This document shows, in pieces, positions 6,300-15,616 of a stretch of 40,434 bases of DNA. The translations under genes were made by a program, and so were the position numbers. The notes under the pieces are model-generated. The model was not told the origin of the DNA and made no database searches. It worked only from the letters and a program-made list of their open reading frames with translations. Origin of the DNA: CAG-698 sp964385755 (GTDB lineage: Bacteria; Bacillota_I; Bacilli_A; ML615J-28; CAG-698); contig CAYLPZ010000018.1 of assembly GCA_964385755.1 (NCBI GenBank), positions 1-40,434 on the forward strand, in the 5' to 3' direction. Each line of letters begins with the position of its first letter. The first letter of the stretch is position 1.

Positions 6300-6802
6300 A
6301 ATAAACCTTCTATTGACTCTATAATTATTTTCTTCTCATCAATATCTACATCAACAACAAACTCATCAATGTAAGGGACAAGTGATTCTTTTTCTTTTTT
6401 TATATTATTAATAACTAAAATTGCTCCTTGAGGAACTTCCATGATATCAACAACTGGTCCAACATACTCATCTTTATCATATACATCACAACCAATTAGG
6501 TCATCAAAATAGATACCATCAGGATCAACTTCATCTGTGTCAACAAAAATAGATTTACCAACATAGGATAAAACATCATTTATGTTTGTTATTCCATTAA
6601 ATGAAAGTAATCCCATATCTTTAAATGGTCTGAAATTATCAACTATAATACTCTCTTTAACTTCTTTTGTGTATGGTGATATGCCAACATACAAATGACT
6701 TCCTTTTTTGAATCTATCTAAATTATCCGTAATAATCTGAATTTTTACTTCTCCACGTATTCCATGGGTTGTTACTATTTTTGCACATTCAAGTAATCTC
6801 AT
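6296..6802 (-). CDS. rimM: Ribosome maturation factor RimM
   Basis: 168 aa. RimM binds the 30S head (S19) and helps 16S processing. The N-terminal barrel starts with IVTTHGIRGEVKI and contains the LYVG motif; the C-terminal PRC-barrel has DGIYFDDLIGCDVYD, then GPVVDIMEVPQGAILVI and LVPYIDEFVVDVDI. Length and order are normal. It overlaps trmD by 4 bp downstream and the P-type ATPase by 4 bp upstream, so in this genome RimM and TrmD are translated behind a metal transporter rather than directly behind khpA. Confidence 0.95.
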   Translation of the reverse strand: MRLLECAKIVTTHGIRGEVKIQIITDNLDRFKKGSHLYVGISPYTKEVKESIIVDNFRPFKDMGLLSFNGITNINDVLSYVGKSIFVDTDEVDPDGIYFDDLIGCDVYDKDEYVGPVVDIMEVPQGAILVINNIKKEKESLVPYIDEFVVDVDIDEKKIIIESIEGLL

Positions 6803-9204
6803 TTTTTCTCTCCTATTTTCAGTGCTCTAAGTGAATTTAATATAGCAAGAAGGGACACACCAACATCTGCGAAGATTGCGCCGAAGATTAATATATCATT
6901 AATTATATTAAAAGGTGCTAAAACCAAGAATAATCCTTTTATTATCAAAGAAAAGATGATATTTTCAACAACTATTGTATGCGTTTTTTTAGCAATTCGT
7001 ATTGCGGTGACGAGTTTATTAAGATCGGTATCCATAATAACAATATCAGCTGTTTGTGTTGTGGCATCACTTGAAAAGCCTCCTAAGGCAATACCAACAT
7101 CAGCAACGCTAATAACCGGTGCATCGTTTAATCCATCCCCAACAAAAGCAATTTTTTTATCTTGGTTGTTGCGTTTATACTTTAATAGTTTATTTACTTT
7201 ATCTAAAGGATTCATATCAGCATAGCATTTGTCAATATCAAGTTCTTCAGCTACTCTCCTTGCAATCATCTCAGAGTCACCTGTTAATATTACAGTACTT
7301 TTAACCCCTAATTCTTTTATTTGATTTACCGCTTCTTTTGCTTCACTTCTTATTTCATCTTCAATTAATATATATCCTGCGATTTTATCATTGATTGCAA
7401 TAAATAACTCATCAGTTACTTCTTGTAGGGCAGGAATTTTCATTTTTAAGTTAAGCATAAACTGCTTTCTACCAATAGCAACAGTACTATCCTCAACTTT
7501 AACCATGATTCCACGTTTATCTGATAAATATAATTGCGTTACTTTACGATTATCAAGTTCTTTCCCATAGCATTCAATAATACTTTTTGCAATTACATGG
7601 TTTGATGTACTCTCTGCATATGCAGCATAAGCCAAAAGTTGATCTTCAGTATATTCTGATAATGAAACAACTTTCTTAACTTTAAAATTTCCTTTAGTAA
7701 GTGTACCCGTTTTATCAAATATACAAATATCAATATGATTTAGCGTTTCTAAGTAATTACTACCCTTAACTAATATTCCTCGTTTACTTGCACTACCAAT
7801 ACCGCCAAAAAAACCAAGCGGAATGGAAATAACTAGTGCACAAGGACAAGAAACAACTAAGAAAATCATTGCAACTCGAAGTGATTCACGAAAACCCTGC
7901 CAATCTAAAGTATATTTATCTAAATTCGTAAATGGTAAAAATACAGCTATTACCACCGCAAATAATACCACAAGTGGCGTATAGTACTTTGCAAACTTTG
8001 AAATAAAGTTTTCTGACTTGCTCTTTAGAGTGCTAGCATTCTCTACAACATCCAAAATTTTCGTTGCAATCGAGTTTTCGTAAGAGTGTGTAACTTTTAT
8101 CCTAAGAGTGCCATCGATGACTATAGAGCCAGAATCAACCTCATCACCTGGTTTTACTTCTAATGGTTTTGATTCTCCTGTTAATGCTTTTTTATCAATC
8201 AATCCATATCCTTCTATAACGATACCATCTAAAGCAACTTTATTACCTTGTGTAACATATAAAGTATCTCCAACCACAACACCATCTGGTTCCATTTCTA
8301 GTTTTTGACCATCAATATCAACAATTGCTTTATCAACTTTTAAACTTGCTAACCCTGCAATACTACGTCTTGAATAATTTACCGCATACTGCTGACATAC
8401 ACTACCAATATTATAAAAAGTAATCAAAAACAACGCTTCATCATAATAGCCAATCAAAAGAGCAGTTACAGTTGCTAAAGCCATCAAAAACATCTCATCA
8501 AAGAAACGATGGTTGATTAAATTCTTCACAGCACCAACCAAAATGTCTTTAGCAAGTAAAATATAAGCTGGAGTATATCCAATATAGATAATTAAATAAA
8601 CCCAAAAATTATCAATGTACAACACAAACTTTAAAATAGTTTTTAAAAGAAAGAAAAACGCAAAAATGCTGACGCCAAGAATAAAAGTAATTTTTGTTTG
8701 TTTACTTATTCTAAACTCTTCAACTTCTTTTTTCTCTAAACTCTTCTTAGTGTCAATACGGGGATCAACCATCTCAGCACACTCTTGAATCTTCATTTGA
8801 AGCTCGTGCTGTTCATATTCACATGACGATTCAATAATTATTTTCAAAGTGGCAAAATCTACAGTTACTTTCTCGCAATCGATTTGCTTTGAACAAATTC
8901 TTTCCACTTTAAGTCCACACGCAGCACAATCTAAGTTTTGTAAGTAGAACACATAACGATAAATGTTCTTAAGTTCCTTTTCAGTAATGATGATATTTTC
9001 ACCAATGCTTTTAATTACATCTTTGATTTCATCTAATTTACTTAAATTATTTACTATAATGGACTTATTTTGATTCTTTGGTACATAATCTTCTACTTTA
9101 AAACTTTTTTCTAAACTGGAATAAAGTCTTTTAAGCTCACCTGATGAAATGCTACTTAATATTAATTCAATTCTTGTATTTTTATTTTGACTATTAGTAT
9201 TCAT
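6799..9204 (-). CDS. Heavy-metal translocating P-type ATPase (Zn/Cd-type)
   Basis: 801 aa, P1B-type. Order: an unrecognised N-terminal ~100 aa; an HMA metal-binding domain with DCAAC (CxxC) near 113-118; six to eight membrane segments; CPC motif C453-P454-C455 in SCPCALVISIPLGFFGG; phosphorylation site DKTGTLT with Asp497; GDGLNDAPV hinge; and C-terminal membrane helices ending in ILNSLRALKI. The CPC context and DVGVSLLAILNSLR resemble Zn/Cd/Co exporters more than Cu exporters. Start ATG follows GAGGTGAT. It has a -10 box and inverted repeat upstream, while its stop overlaps rimM, so it probably drives rimM-trmD as well. The position inside the rpsP-rplS cluster is not the usual arrangement. 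Confidence 0.92.
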   Translation of the reverse strand: MNTNSQNKNTRIELILSSISSGELKRLYSSLEKSFKVEDYVPKNQNKSIIVNNLSKLDEIKDVIKSIGENIIITEKELKNIYRYVFYLQNLDCAACGLKVERICSKQIDCEKVTVDFATLKIIIESSCEYEQHELQMKIQECAEMVDPRIDTKKSLEKKEVEEFRISKQTKITFILGVSIFAFFFLLKTILKFVLYIDNFWVYLIIYIGYTPAYILLAKDILVGAVKNLINHRFFDEMFLMALATVTALLIGYYDEALFLITFYNIGSVCQQYAVNYSRRSIAGLASLKVDKAIVDIDGQKLEMEPDGVVVGDTLYVTQGNKVALDGIVIEGYGLIDKKALTGESKPLEVKPGDEVDSGSIVIDGTLRIKVTHSYENSIATKILDVVENASTLKSKSENFISKFAKYYTPLVVLFAVVIAVFLPFTNLDKYTLDWQGFRESLRVAMIFLVVSCPCALVISIPLGFFGGIGSASKRGILVKGSNYLETLNHIDICIFDKTGTLTKGNFKVKKVVSLSEYTEDQLLAYAAYAESTSNHVIAKSIIECYGKELDNRKVTQLYLSDKRGIMVKVEDSTVAIGRKQFMLNLKMKIPALQEVTDELFIAINDKIAGYILIEDEIRSEAKEAVNQIKELGVKSTVILTGDSEMIARRVAEELDIDKCYADMNPLDKVNKLLKYKRNNQDKKIAFVGDGLNDAPVISVADVGIALGGFSSDATTQTADIVIMDTDLNKLVTAIRIAKKTHTIVVENIIFSLIIKGLFLVLAPFNIINDILIFGAIFADVGVSLLAILNSLRALKIGEKK

Positions 9205-9256
9205 ATTTCATCACCTCTCTTATTTTAATTTAAATAATAAATTTATCTTTACTATC

Positions 9257-9292
9257 CAAGTATTGTTATCTACTTGATACACCTTAATTATA
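9257..9292 (-). promoter_or_regulatory. Promoter region with inverted repeat, metal ATPase operon
   Basis: Minus strand TATAAT at 9287-9292; the -35 box 17 bp upstream is poor (CTTTAT). Immediately downstream, at the predicted start of transcription, CAAGTA-N8-TACTTG (9257-9276) is a perfect inverted repeat. A weak -35 with an operator at +1 fits a regulated metal-response promoter (ArsR- or MerR-like control), but no regulator gene is in the window. Confidence 0.5.
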
Positions 9293-9350
9293 CCATTATT
9301 TATTAAAAAATAAAGTAGCGATATTTCTTTTTTAATGTACTTAAACAAAT

Positions 9351-9405
9351 CATTAATAAAAAAGATGTTTAACACAACTTTCATGAAAGTTGGTTTAAAC
9401 ATCTT
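9351..9405 (-). terminator. Terminator of rpsP-khpA
   Basis: A long hairpin: AAGATGTTTAA pairs with TTTAAACATCTT and an inner AACTTTC with GAAAGTT. On the minus strand it is followed by TTTTATTAAT. It lies between khpA and the P-type ATPase, so the two halves of the cluster are separate transcripts or attenuated. Confidence 0.85.
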
Positions 9406-9415
9406 AATTCATTTC

Positions 9416-9664
9416 TTAGAAAGAGTCAACTGTTACGTCAATCTTTTTTCCGTTTTTTGAAGCTGTAGCATATGCAATAGTTTTAATAGCACTAATAATA
9501 CGGCCATTTTTTCCGATGATTCTACCTTTATCATCTTCATTAACCATAATTTGAACTACAATATTTTCTTCGTTTTCGTCAAATATTTTTACTACAACTT
9601 CCTCAGGATAGCATACAAGAGGTTTTACTAACTCACTAAGGAATTTTTCGTAATCAATATTCAT
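9416..9664 (-). CDS. khpA: KH-domain RNA-binding protein KhpA
   Basis: 82 aa from the preferred ATG at 9664 (MNIDYEKFL), which has AGGTG six bases upstream; a GTG three codons earlier is the alternative. A single KH domain with the RNA-contacting GxxG as IIGKNGR, in the usual position for the YlqC/KhpA family. KhpA works with KhpB in RNA binding and cell division/elongation control in Gram-positives. It follows rpsP by a few bases, as in Bacillus and Streptococcus, and is closed by the terminator at 9351-9405. Confidence 0.93.
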   Translation of the reverse strand: MNIDYEKFLSELVKPLVCYPEEVVVKIFDENEENIVVQIMVNEDDKGRIIGKNGRIISAIKTIAYATASKNGKKIDVTVDSF

Positions 9665-9677
9665 TATTCGCACCTAA

Positions 9678-9959
9678 TTACTTTTCAGCTTTTGCAGCTT
9701 GTTTTTGTGCTAAGAATTTTTGATTGATTCCCATTTCTTTGAATAATGCTTTAACAGTATCAGATGGTTGTGCACCTTGTGATAACCATTTAAGAGCTTT
9801 TTCTTCATCAATTCTTAAAATATCATTTTTTTCGATTGGATGATAATATCCAATAACTTCAATAAAACGACCATCAACAGCAAATGTGCTTTCTGCAGCA
9901 ACAATACGATAGTAAGGACGTTTTTTAGCACCTGATCTTTGTAATCTAATTTTAACCAT
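9678..9959 (-). CDS. rpsP: 30S ribosomal protein S16
   Basis: 93 aa with the S16 signature MVKIRLQRSGAKKRPYYRIV at the start, FIEVIGYYHP, and ALKWLSQGAQPSDTV. S16 is an early-assembly 30S protein. The start ATG follows AAAGGAGAA. First gene of the rpsP-khpA transcript, with a strong promoter at 10000-10028. Confidence 0.98.
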   Translation of the reverse strand: MVKIRLQRSGAKKRPYYRIVAAESTFAVDGRFIEVIGYYHPIEKNDILRIDEEKALKWLSQGAQPSDTVKALFKEMGINQKFLAQKQAAKAEK

Positions 9960-9999
9960 AATTTTCTCCTTTAAATATTGTTTTATTTTCTACTTGTTA

Positions 10000-10028
10000 A
10001 GTATACACTATTTATTAATATTTGTCAA
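10000..10028 (-). promoter_or_regulatory. Promoter of rpsP-khpA
   Basis: Minus strand TTGACA (10023-10028), 17-bp spacer, TATACT (10000-10005). Confidence 0.8.
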
Positions 10029-10041
10029 GTATTTTTACTTA

Positions 10042-10075
10042 ACAAAATAAAATCCCCTTCTAAAAGAAGAGGATT
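10042..10075 (-). terminator. Terminator of the giant lipoprotein gene
   Basis: AATCCTCTTCT and AGAAGGGGATT (minus strand, one G-U pair) form an 11-bp stem, followed by TTTATTTTGTT. It lies 12 bp after the stop at 10087. Confidence 0.82.
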
Positions 10076-10086
10076 ATTTTTTATTT

Positions 10087-13000
10087 TTATAAAGTTTTAG
10101 TTCCTGGAACAACTACGTTCATAACTAGTTCTTCTACTGTTTCACCTTTTGTTAAGCGAATAGTATAAGATACACTTATAGTTTGATCAGGTCTATTAAC
10201 TACACGTCCTGTATTATCGATTACATCTGGATTATCTGATATAAATTCAATCTTATAATCACTATAGTCTTTTAATACATTATATTCTGCTTCAGCCATT
10301 CTTAAGAATACATCAGTCAAGCCATTAGTCATCATTGTATTTGGACAAGTCTTATTTGAGAAGTTATTATGGAATAATAATCTATCAATATCTAAATTGT
10401 GTTTTACAAGAAGTGAAGATGTAAGTTTAGCAAGTTGTTGCCATGTAAAGTATACATCACTACCTGTGTTAACAGCAGATTCGATACCGATACCATTTAA
10501 GTTACCACCACGAGCATTAACTGTGTTACCATATCCGCTTCCTACCCAAGCAGTTGGAATTAGATAATTACCATTTTCACCTTTGAATACTGCAAATCCA
10601 ACTTCATTTGTCTTAGTTACTACATTACCATTTGCATCTCTTGGTGATTCAACTAGTGTCTTCTTTCCATTAATGTAGAAATATCCATCATTTCCAATAG
10701 TTACTTCTGGACGATATCCTTCAAATGCAACACCACTATCTCTTAATACTGTTGTTGTACCCCAACTTGTTCCATCTCCAGCATGCCATGTAATAACATC
10801 ATCATCTGCTTGTTGGAAAATTCCATCATTACCAACAGTATAATGCCATGAAGAACCATTATTTGTTGGATTAGTACACCAATTTGAATTTGCTTTTGCT
10901 GTTGAGCCAGGAGAAGCAGCACCAGTGTCGTGAACTACAATAAACTCAAGTGATTGCATCTTATCAGAAGTATAGTTAGGATTTGTTGTTGGAATATAGT
11001 TTTTAGTTATTTCAAACATTTCTCCAGCATAATATGCATTTACAGATCCATATACATCATGAGGAGATCTTTCATATCCACTTTCATAACCAATGTAATC
11101 TACTTCTTGTAATAATACGTTAGCATTATTATATCCAGCAAGCATTTGCATAAGTTCACTATATGAAGATAGATCCGCAACAGTTAAACCAACTATTGAT
11201 TTAATATCAGTTCCTTCAATTGTTACTTCAATTTTTGCTTGACCATCTTTTACAGCTGTAACTAAACCATTTTGATCTACTGTTGCAACTTCTGGATTTA
11301 AACTAGTATAAACAATAGTTCCTTCACAGTTAATTAATTTACTATTTAATTGTAATGTTTCGCCAGCTTTAATGATTGAATTAGATGCATAACGAACTTC
11401 AACGGCTTTAAAATCTTTTACTTCAAATTCCATACTTGTTGTAACCTTCGTATTTTTTGTATAAACAGCAGTAATAGTTACTTTACCTGCTTTTAAGCAA
11501 GTAACTTTACCAGTCTTATCAATTTTCACAACAGTTTCATCACTTGATGACCATTCAACGCCAGTATTAACTGTATTTGCTGGAGTATAGATAATTTCTA
11601 ATTGTTTTTCATCGCCAACAAATAATTGTACTTCTTTAATAGCAATTTCTGAAGCTGAATCATCAAATGATGGGATTTCATCAATAGATCCCGCTGCAGG
11701 ATCATAATTAACAAGTTCAGAGAACTTAGCAGCATTAATTGCAGTTTTAAATACATTATAAGTTGCATCAAGTGCAGCTGGAGCTGATGTAGATGAGTTC
11801 TTACTATTATTGAAATAGTAATAAGATGTTGGTTCATCATTAAATACGTTGTATTTAGCACTCATATTATAAACATCTTGTACTCTTTCTAGATAAATAC
11901 CAGTATTAACCTTAGTAAACTTATTAAACATTATTTTTATAGACACATATTTATCACTATTATTTGGTTTACCAACATAAATAGCGTTATTACCTATTTC
12001 TTCAAATGTATTATTTTGAATTTCAACATAAGCAGTATCAGTTCCATTTGGAAGAGCACTCATCCAGTTAATATGGATCGCAGTTCCTGTTACTTTTTTG
12101 AAGAAATTACTATTAATCTTAGAGAATTGACCACTTAGACCTTTTGTTGTGTCATTTACATATAACGCATTACCATTAATGTTTTCAAATACATTACCTT
12201 CTAATACTAAATCATATGTATTATCTAAGAATAATCCATTTTCAGCACTATTTCCTTCTAATGCTGTAAAATAGTTGTTAACTATTTGTACATCATGAGC
12301 ATAACAACTAGATGCTGCTACAAATTCCATAAATCCTTTACCAGATTGTTTTAATTCAACAATATTATTTTCAAATCTAAATCCATTTAAATTAGATGTA
12401 GTTGCATTTGCAGTACCAGCAGTACCTTTACTATTTAAAATCTTAGCTTCTCCTACGAACTTAACACCTTTAATTACAAAGTTTTCAATTTTTGCTGCCA
12501 TAGTAATCTTTCCTTCATAGCATGCTTCTTCAAGTCTAGCATCAGTTGAATTTGGATTACTTTCCGCATTTAATGTTTTAATTGTAATATTATCTTTATC
12601 AACCACTACATCACCAGTATGAACACCTGGAAGAAGAATGATTGTAGAACCATCAACTGCAGCAGCTAATGCTTCTTGTAGTGTAGCAAACTTATCTTTA
12701 ATTACTAATTCATTTTCACCAACTACTAAAGTATCATCACCACTAGCATTAATATCTTTGTAAACTAATACTTTATCTAACTCTTCTTCTGATACAAAAG
12801 CGTTAGCAAATGTTAATGCAACACCATCAAAGTTTTCACTAGTTACTTCAGTTGTATAATAGTTGTAATCGAAGTTAGCATATACTAAATTACTTGTGTT
12901 ACCAGCATTATTTAGAATTGTTGTTCCCCAATTAATAAATTTATTATAATTAGCTTTAAATGTTAATGTTTCTAATGTGTAATCTACTTGACGGAAACGA

Positions 13001-15297
13001 ATACATCCCCAAGAAGTTGTTTCATCCCAACTTTCACTATATATAGCAGTGTTATCAAATGTATTATACATAATTTCGAATGTAGATTCACAAGGAACAC
13101 CATCAGTTGTACGAATATCGATAGCAGTACATTTGATATTTGTAAATACATTATTTGTGAATACAAATTTACCGCTTCTATGATGCATAAACATGATAGC
13201 TGATTGAGATGATCCATCGAATACACAATTTGTCACAGATACATTACCATATATTATTCCTTGAGAACGAATTGGATCAAATAATCCGCTTCCTGTAAAG
13301 ATACAGTTATCAACTTTTAAGCCTTCTAATTCTTTTTCATTTCTGATTGAACGAGCACAAGTACCATTTCTAAATGTTGTATTTGTAACAACTAAATTCT
13401 TAGCATTACCAGACATAAAGATTGTAGCTTGTGATCCATCTGCAGAATTATAGTCACAATTACATTTATTAATGATAATATTTTCATTGTCACCAACACC
13501 AAAGATTTGACCAGCACCAGTTATAATCATATTTTCAAATAATAAGTTAGATACACCTTCAGCCAATTCAAATTTACCAGTGATTTGACTATCCATAGCA
13601 TTACCGATAAAGCTTAATCCACTCTTTTCTAAAGTAAATGCACCAAAATTAAATTTTCCAACATAAACTGTTTTAGTTGAAGCAGTAATAGCGTCAAGTG
13701 CAGAAGAGAATGCAGTTTCACCTACAACAAATGTAATACCATTTACAGTAATACCTGCGCCTGCTTCCATTTGTGCAACATCATCAGATAGATATACATT
13801 ATCGCTAGCTTTTGGAGCTGCTTTTACTGTAATATCAAATGATCCACTTACTTTGCCACTATCAACTGAAGTTGCTGTAATTGTTACAAGACCAGCTTTT
13901 AAGGCAGTAACTAAACCAGCCTCATCAACTGTAGCAACAGAATCATCGCTTGATGTCCAAACAACATCAGTTAGAATATATGCAGATGATGGTGAAGGTG
14001 TAAATGTAGTTTTAAGTTTTTGATTTTTACCTTCCATCATTGTCTTTTCGCCTTCAACTTTGATTTCAGTAACTAAGTCACGAATACGAACAGAAACATT
14101 ACCAACCACATCAGAACCATCCAATGCTTTTGCTGTAAAAGTAACAACACCACTTTTGACTGCTGTAAATGTATTATCATCATTTAAAACAACTAAGTCT
14201 TCAGGTGAAATAGTTAATTCATATTCTTGCATTGCAGTATCAGGGAATATTTCAACGTTAATAGAAATTTTTTCGCCAATGTTTACAATATCACCATTAG
14301 ATGTTACTGTTACACCTGAAACCATATCTATTGCTAAAAATGTAAATGAATCAGATAAATCACCGCATCTAACAGTTACTGTAATTTCACCAAATCCATA
14401 TACTGATAGTAAGAAGTTTTCAACTGTTACTTCACTATCACTTGTTTCCCAAACTAACTGTGCCTCTGCTCCTTCTGGTAATACTTTAACTTCTAATGTA
14501 ATTTCATCACCAAAGAATGCTTTATCAAATTTATTAACAATTTCAATTGATTTAACAGTTAATGGAAGTTTTTCTCCATATTCAAATGTTTCTTCACCAT
14601 GTTCTCCACAAACACATGATTTATAATAAACAGCTTTTGCTTCTTCAGTAGCCTCACTCTTTAAATATTTTTCTAAAGCTACTTCTTTATCAAATACGTG
14701 AACGTGAGGAAGTTTTTCACCATATTCAAATGTTTCTTCACCATGTTCTCCACAAACACATGATTTATAATAAACAGCTTTTGCTTCTTCAGTAGCTTCA
14801 CTCTTTAGATATTTAGCATCAGCTACTTCTTGGTCAAATACGTGAGCCTTTAATTCTCCTGCTTCAAATGTTTCTTCACCTTTTTCACCACAAGAACAAG
14901 ACTTATAATAAACAGCTTTAGCTGTACATGTAGCTTCAGATTTTAAGAATTTTTCATCTACTACTTCTTTATCATATACGTGACTATGAGCCTCTTTTAC
15001 ATCAACTGTAATTAAAACATCTATAGCACCTTTTAAACTAGCCGTGATAGTAACTTTACCAGCACCAACACAACTAATTGTATTTCCTTCTATTTCAACA
15101 ATACCCTCTTTATCAACTGTATAAGTAATTAAGTCCTTAGTCCCCTCAATTACTGGTTTGAGTGTAAGAGAATCTCCAACTGTTGCCGCAAATTCAGTTT
15201 TTTCAAATGTTAATTTAACTTCTCCACATCCTACTAAAACTAAAAAAGAAGCAAAACATACAAGTGTAAATAAAAGATTTCTAACAATTTTTTTCAC
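10087..15297 (-). CDS. Giant surface lipoprotein: Ig-like domains, beta-helix, Amidase_2
   Basis: 1736 aa. A lipoprotein signal ends in LVGC with Cys24. After one Ig-like domain (~26-102) come three 48-aa repeats with a CxCG core (~101-244), then Big_2-type Ig-like domains (~250-495), two right-handed beta-helix stretches rich in NN/VF repeats (~510-830 and 845-1200), two more Big_2 domains (~1216-1376), and an Amidase_2 domain (~1445-1665). The amidase has HDTG (His1456), HNNFSNKTCP (His1643, Cys1651) as likely zinc ligands and GIGIESAVN. A short Ig-like tail ends it. Start is GTG after AAAGGAG. Predicted: cell-surface, cuts the MurNAc-L-Ala bond, with the beta-helix perhaps binding or processing a glycan. 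A single operon-less gene. The substrate is unknown. Confidence 0.85.
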   Translation of the reverse strand: MKKIVRNLLFTLVCFASFLVLVGCGEVKLTFEKTEFAATVGDSLTLKPVIEGTKDLITYTVDKEGIVEIEGNTISCVGAGKVTITASLKGAIDVLITVDVKEAHSHVYDKEVVDEKFLKSEATCTAKAVYYKSCSCGEKGEETFEAGELKAHVFDQEVADAKYLKSEATEEAKAVYYKSCVCGEHGEETFEYGEKLPHVHVFDKEVALEKYLKSEATEEAKAVYYKSCVCGEHGEETFEYGEKLPLTVKSIEIVNKFDKAFFGDEITLEVKVLPEGAEAQLVWETSDSEVTVENFLLSVYGFGEITVTVRCGDLSDSFTFLAIDMVSGVTVTSNGDIVNIGEKISINVEIFPDTAMQEYELTISPEDLVVLNDDNTFTAVKSGVVTFTAKALDGSDVVGNVSVRIRDLVTEIKVEGEKTMMEGKNQKLKTTFTPSPSSAYILTDVVWTSSDDSVATVDEAGLVTALKAGLVTITATSVDSGKVSGSFDITVKAAPKASDNVYLSDDVAQMEAGAGITVNGITFVVGETAFSSALDAITASTKTVYVGKFNFGAFTLEKSGLSFIGNAMDSQITGKFELAEGVSNLLFENMIITGAGQIFGVGDNENIIINKCNCDYNSADGSQATIFMSGNAKNLVVTNTTFRNGTCARSIRNEKELEGLKVDNCIFTGSGLFDPIRSQGIIYGNVSVTNCVFDGSSQSAIMFMHHRSGKFVFTNNVFTNIKCTAIDIRTTDGVPCESTFEIMYNTFDNTAIYSESWDETTSWGCIRFRQVDYTLETLTFKANYNKFINWGTTILNNAGNTSNLVYANFDYNYYTTEVTSENFDGVALTFANAFVSEEELDKVLVYKDINASGDDTLVVGENELVIKDKFATLQEALAAAVDGSTIILLPGVHTGDVVVDKDNITIKTLNAESNPNSTDARLEEACYEGKITMAAKIENFVIKGVKFVGEAKILNSKGTAGTANATTSNLNGFRFENNIVELKQSGKGFMEFVAASSCYAHDVQIVNNYFTALEGNSAENGLFLDNTYDLVLEGNVFENINGNALYVNDTTKGLSGQFSKINSNFFKKVTGTAIHINWMSALPNGTDTAYVEIQNNTFEEIGNNAIYVGKPNNSDKYVSIKIMFNKFTKVNTGIYLERVQDVYNMSAKYNVFNDEPTSYYYFNNSKNSSTSAPAALDATYNVFKTAINAAKFSELVNYDPAAGSIDEIPSFDDSASEIAIKEVQLFVGDEKQLEIIYTPANTVNTGVEWSSSDETVVKIDKTGKVTCLKAGKVTITAVYTKNTKVTTSMEFEVKDFKAVEVRYASNSIIKAGETLQLNSKLINCEGTIVYTSLNPEVATVDQNGLVTAVKDGQAKIEVTIEGTDIKSIVGLTVADLSSYSELMQMLAGYNNANVLLQEVDYIGYESGYERSPHDVYGSVNAYYAGEMFEITKNYIPTTNPNYTSDKMQSLEFIVVHDTGAASPGSTAKANSNWCTNPTNNGSSWHYTVGNDGIFQQADDDVITWHAGDGTSWGTTTVLRDSGVAFEGYRPEVTIGNDGYFYINGKKTLVESPRDANGNVVTKTNEVGFAVFKGENGNYLIPTAWVGSGYGNTVNARGGNLNGIGIESAVNTGSDVYFTWQQLAKLTSSLLVKHNLDIDRLLFHNNFSNKTCPNTMMTNGLTDVFLRMAEAEYNVLKDYSDYKIEFISDNPDVIDNTGRVVNRPDQTISVSYTIRLTKGETVEELVMNVVVPGTKTL
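14564..14995 (-). repeat. Three 144-bp tandem repeats inside the lipoprotein gene
   Basis: The period is 144 bp (48 codons). The two copies at 14564-14707 and 14708-14851 are nearly identical in DNA; the third (14852-14995) is more diverged. Each encodes H(V/F)(Y/F)D...LKSEAT...AVYYKSC.CGE.GEETFE. Near-identity in DNA shows recent duplication and implies copy-number variation between strains. Confidence 0.88.
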
Positions 15298-15349
15298 TTT
15301 TTTTCTCCTTTTCTATTGAACAATCATTCAATCAATGATTTACATATTA

Positions 15350-15378
15350 ATTATACTATAAATTAAAAACGTTTTCAA
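15350..15378 (-). promoter_or_regulatory. Promoter of the giant lipoprotein gene, with cre-like site
   Basis: Minus strand TTGAAA (15373-15378), 17-bp spacer, TATAAT (15350-15355). A sequence TGAAAACGTTTTTA (15364-15377) overlaps the -35 and matches the catabolite-response element consensus TGWAANCGNTNWCA except for one base. In the leader, AATCATT-N5-AATGATT (15322-15340) is a perfect inverted repeat. CcpA repression is inferred. Confidence 0.6.
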
Positions 15379-15391
15379 ATATTTTATTTTA

Positions 15392-15616
15392 TTATTTTGA
15401 GAAATATTCAATTATTGATCTGAAAAAATTAATTTGTGTTTTGAGTTTTTCGAGCTTATCATATGAAGAAATCTTATATTCTTTTTTAACTGTTTGTTCA
15501 AATAATTTAAAATTACTTACATCTTCATCTAAATAATAATACCATTTAGGATGTTCTCTTAAATATTTTAAGTAATATTCATTATTATATATTTTATTTA
15601 AAATCATTTTATCCAC
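15392..15616 (-). CDS. ylbE: YlbE-family protein
   Basis: 74 aa. LKYLREHPKWYYYLDEDVSNFKLFEQTVKKEY resembles the YlbE family (DUF14003-type small protein of Bacilli, function unknown) with its LR.NP.WYR.L core. It directly follows ylbD: its GTG start shares one base with the ylbD stop, the same gene pair as in Bacillus. An ATG three codons in (15607) is the other possible start. No promoter separates the two, so they are co-transcribed. The role is not known; in Bacillus the neighbourhood includes sporulation and biofilm genes. Confidence 0.72.
   Translation of the reverse strand: MDKMILNKIYNNEYYLKYLREHPKWYYYLDEDVSNFKLFEQTVKKEYKISSYDKLEKLKTQINFFRSIIEYFSK

Noticed and set aside
9220..9402. 60-codon frame on the minus strand between khpA and the P-type ATPase
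   Set aside because: Runs through the khpA terminator and over the ATPase promoter and inverted repeat; no ribosome binding site.
14060..14626. 188-codon open frame on the plus strand
   Set aside because: Exactly antisense to the giant lipoprotein gene, Ser/Thr-rich, no ribosome binding site; a shadow of the biased codons on the other strand.
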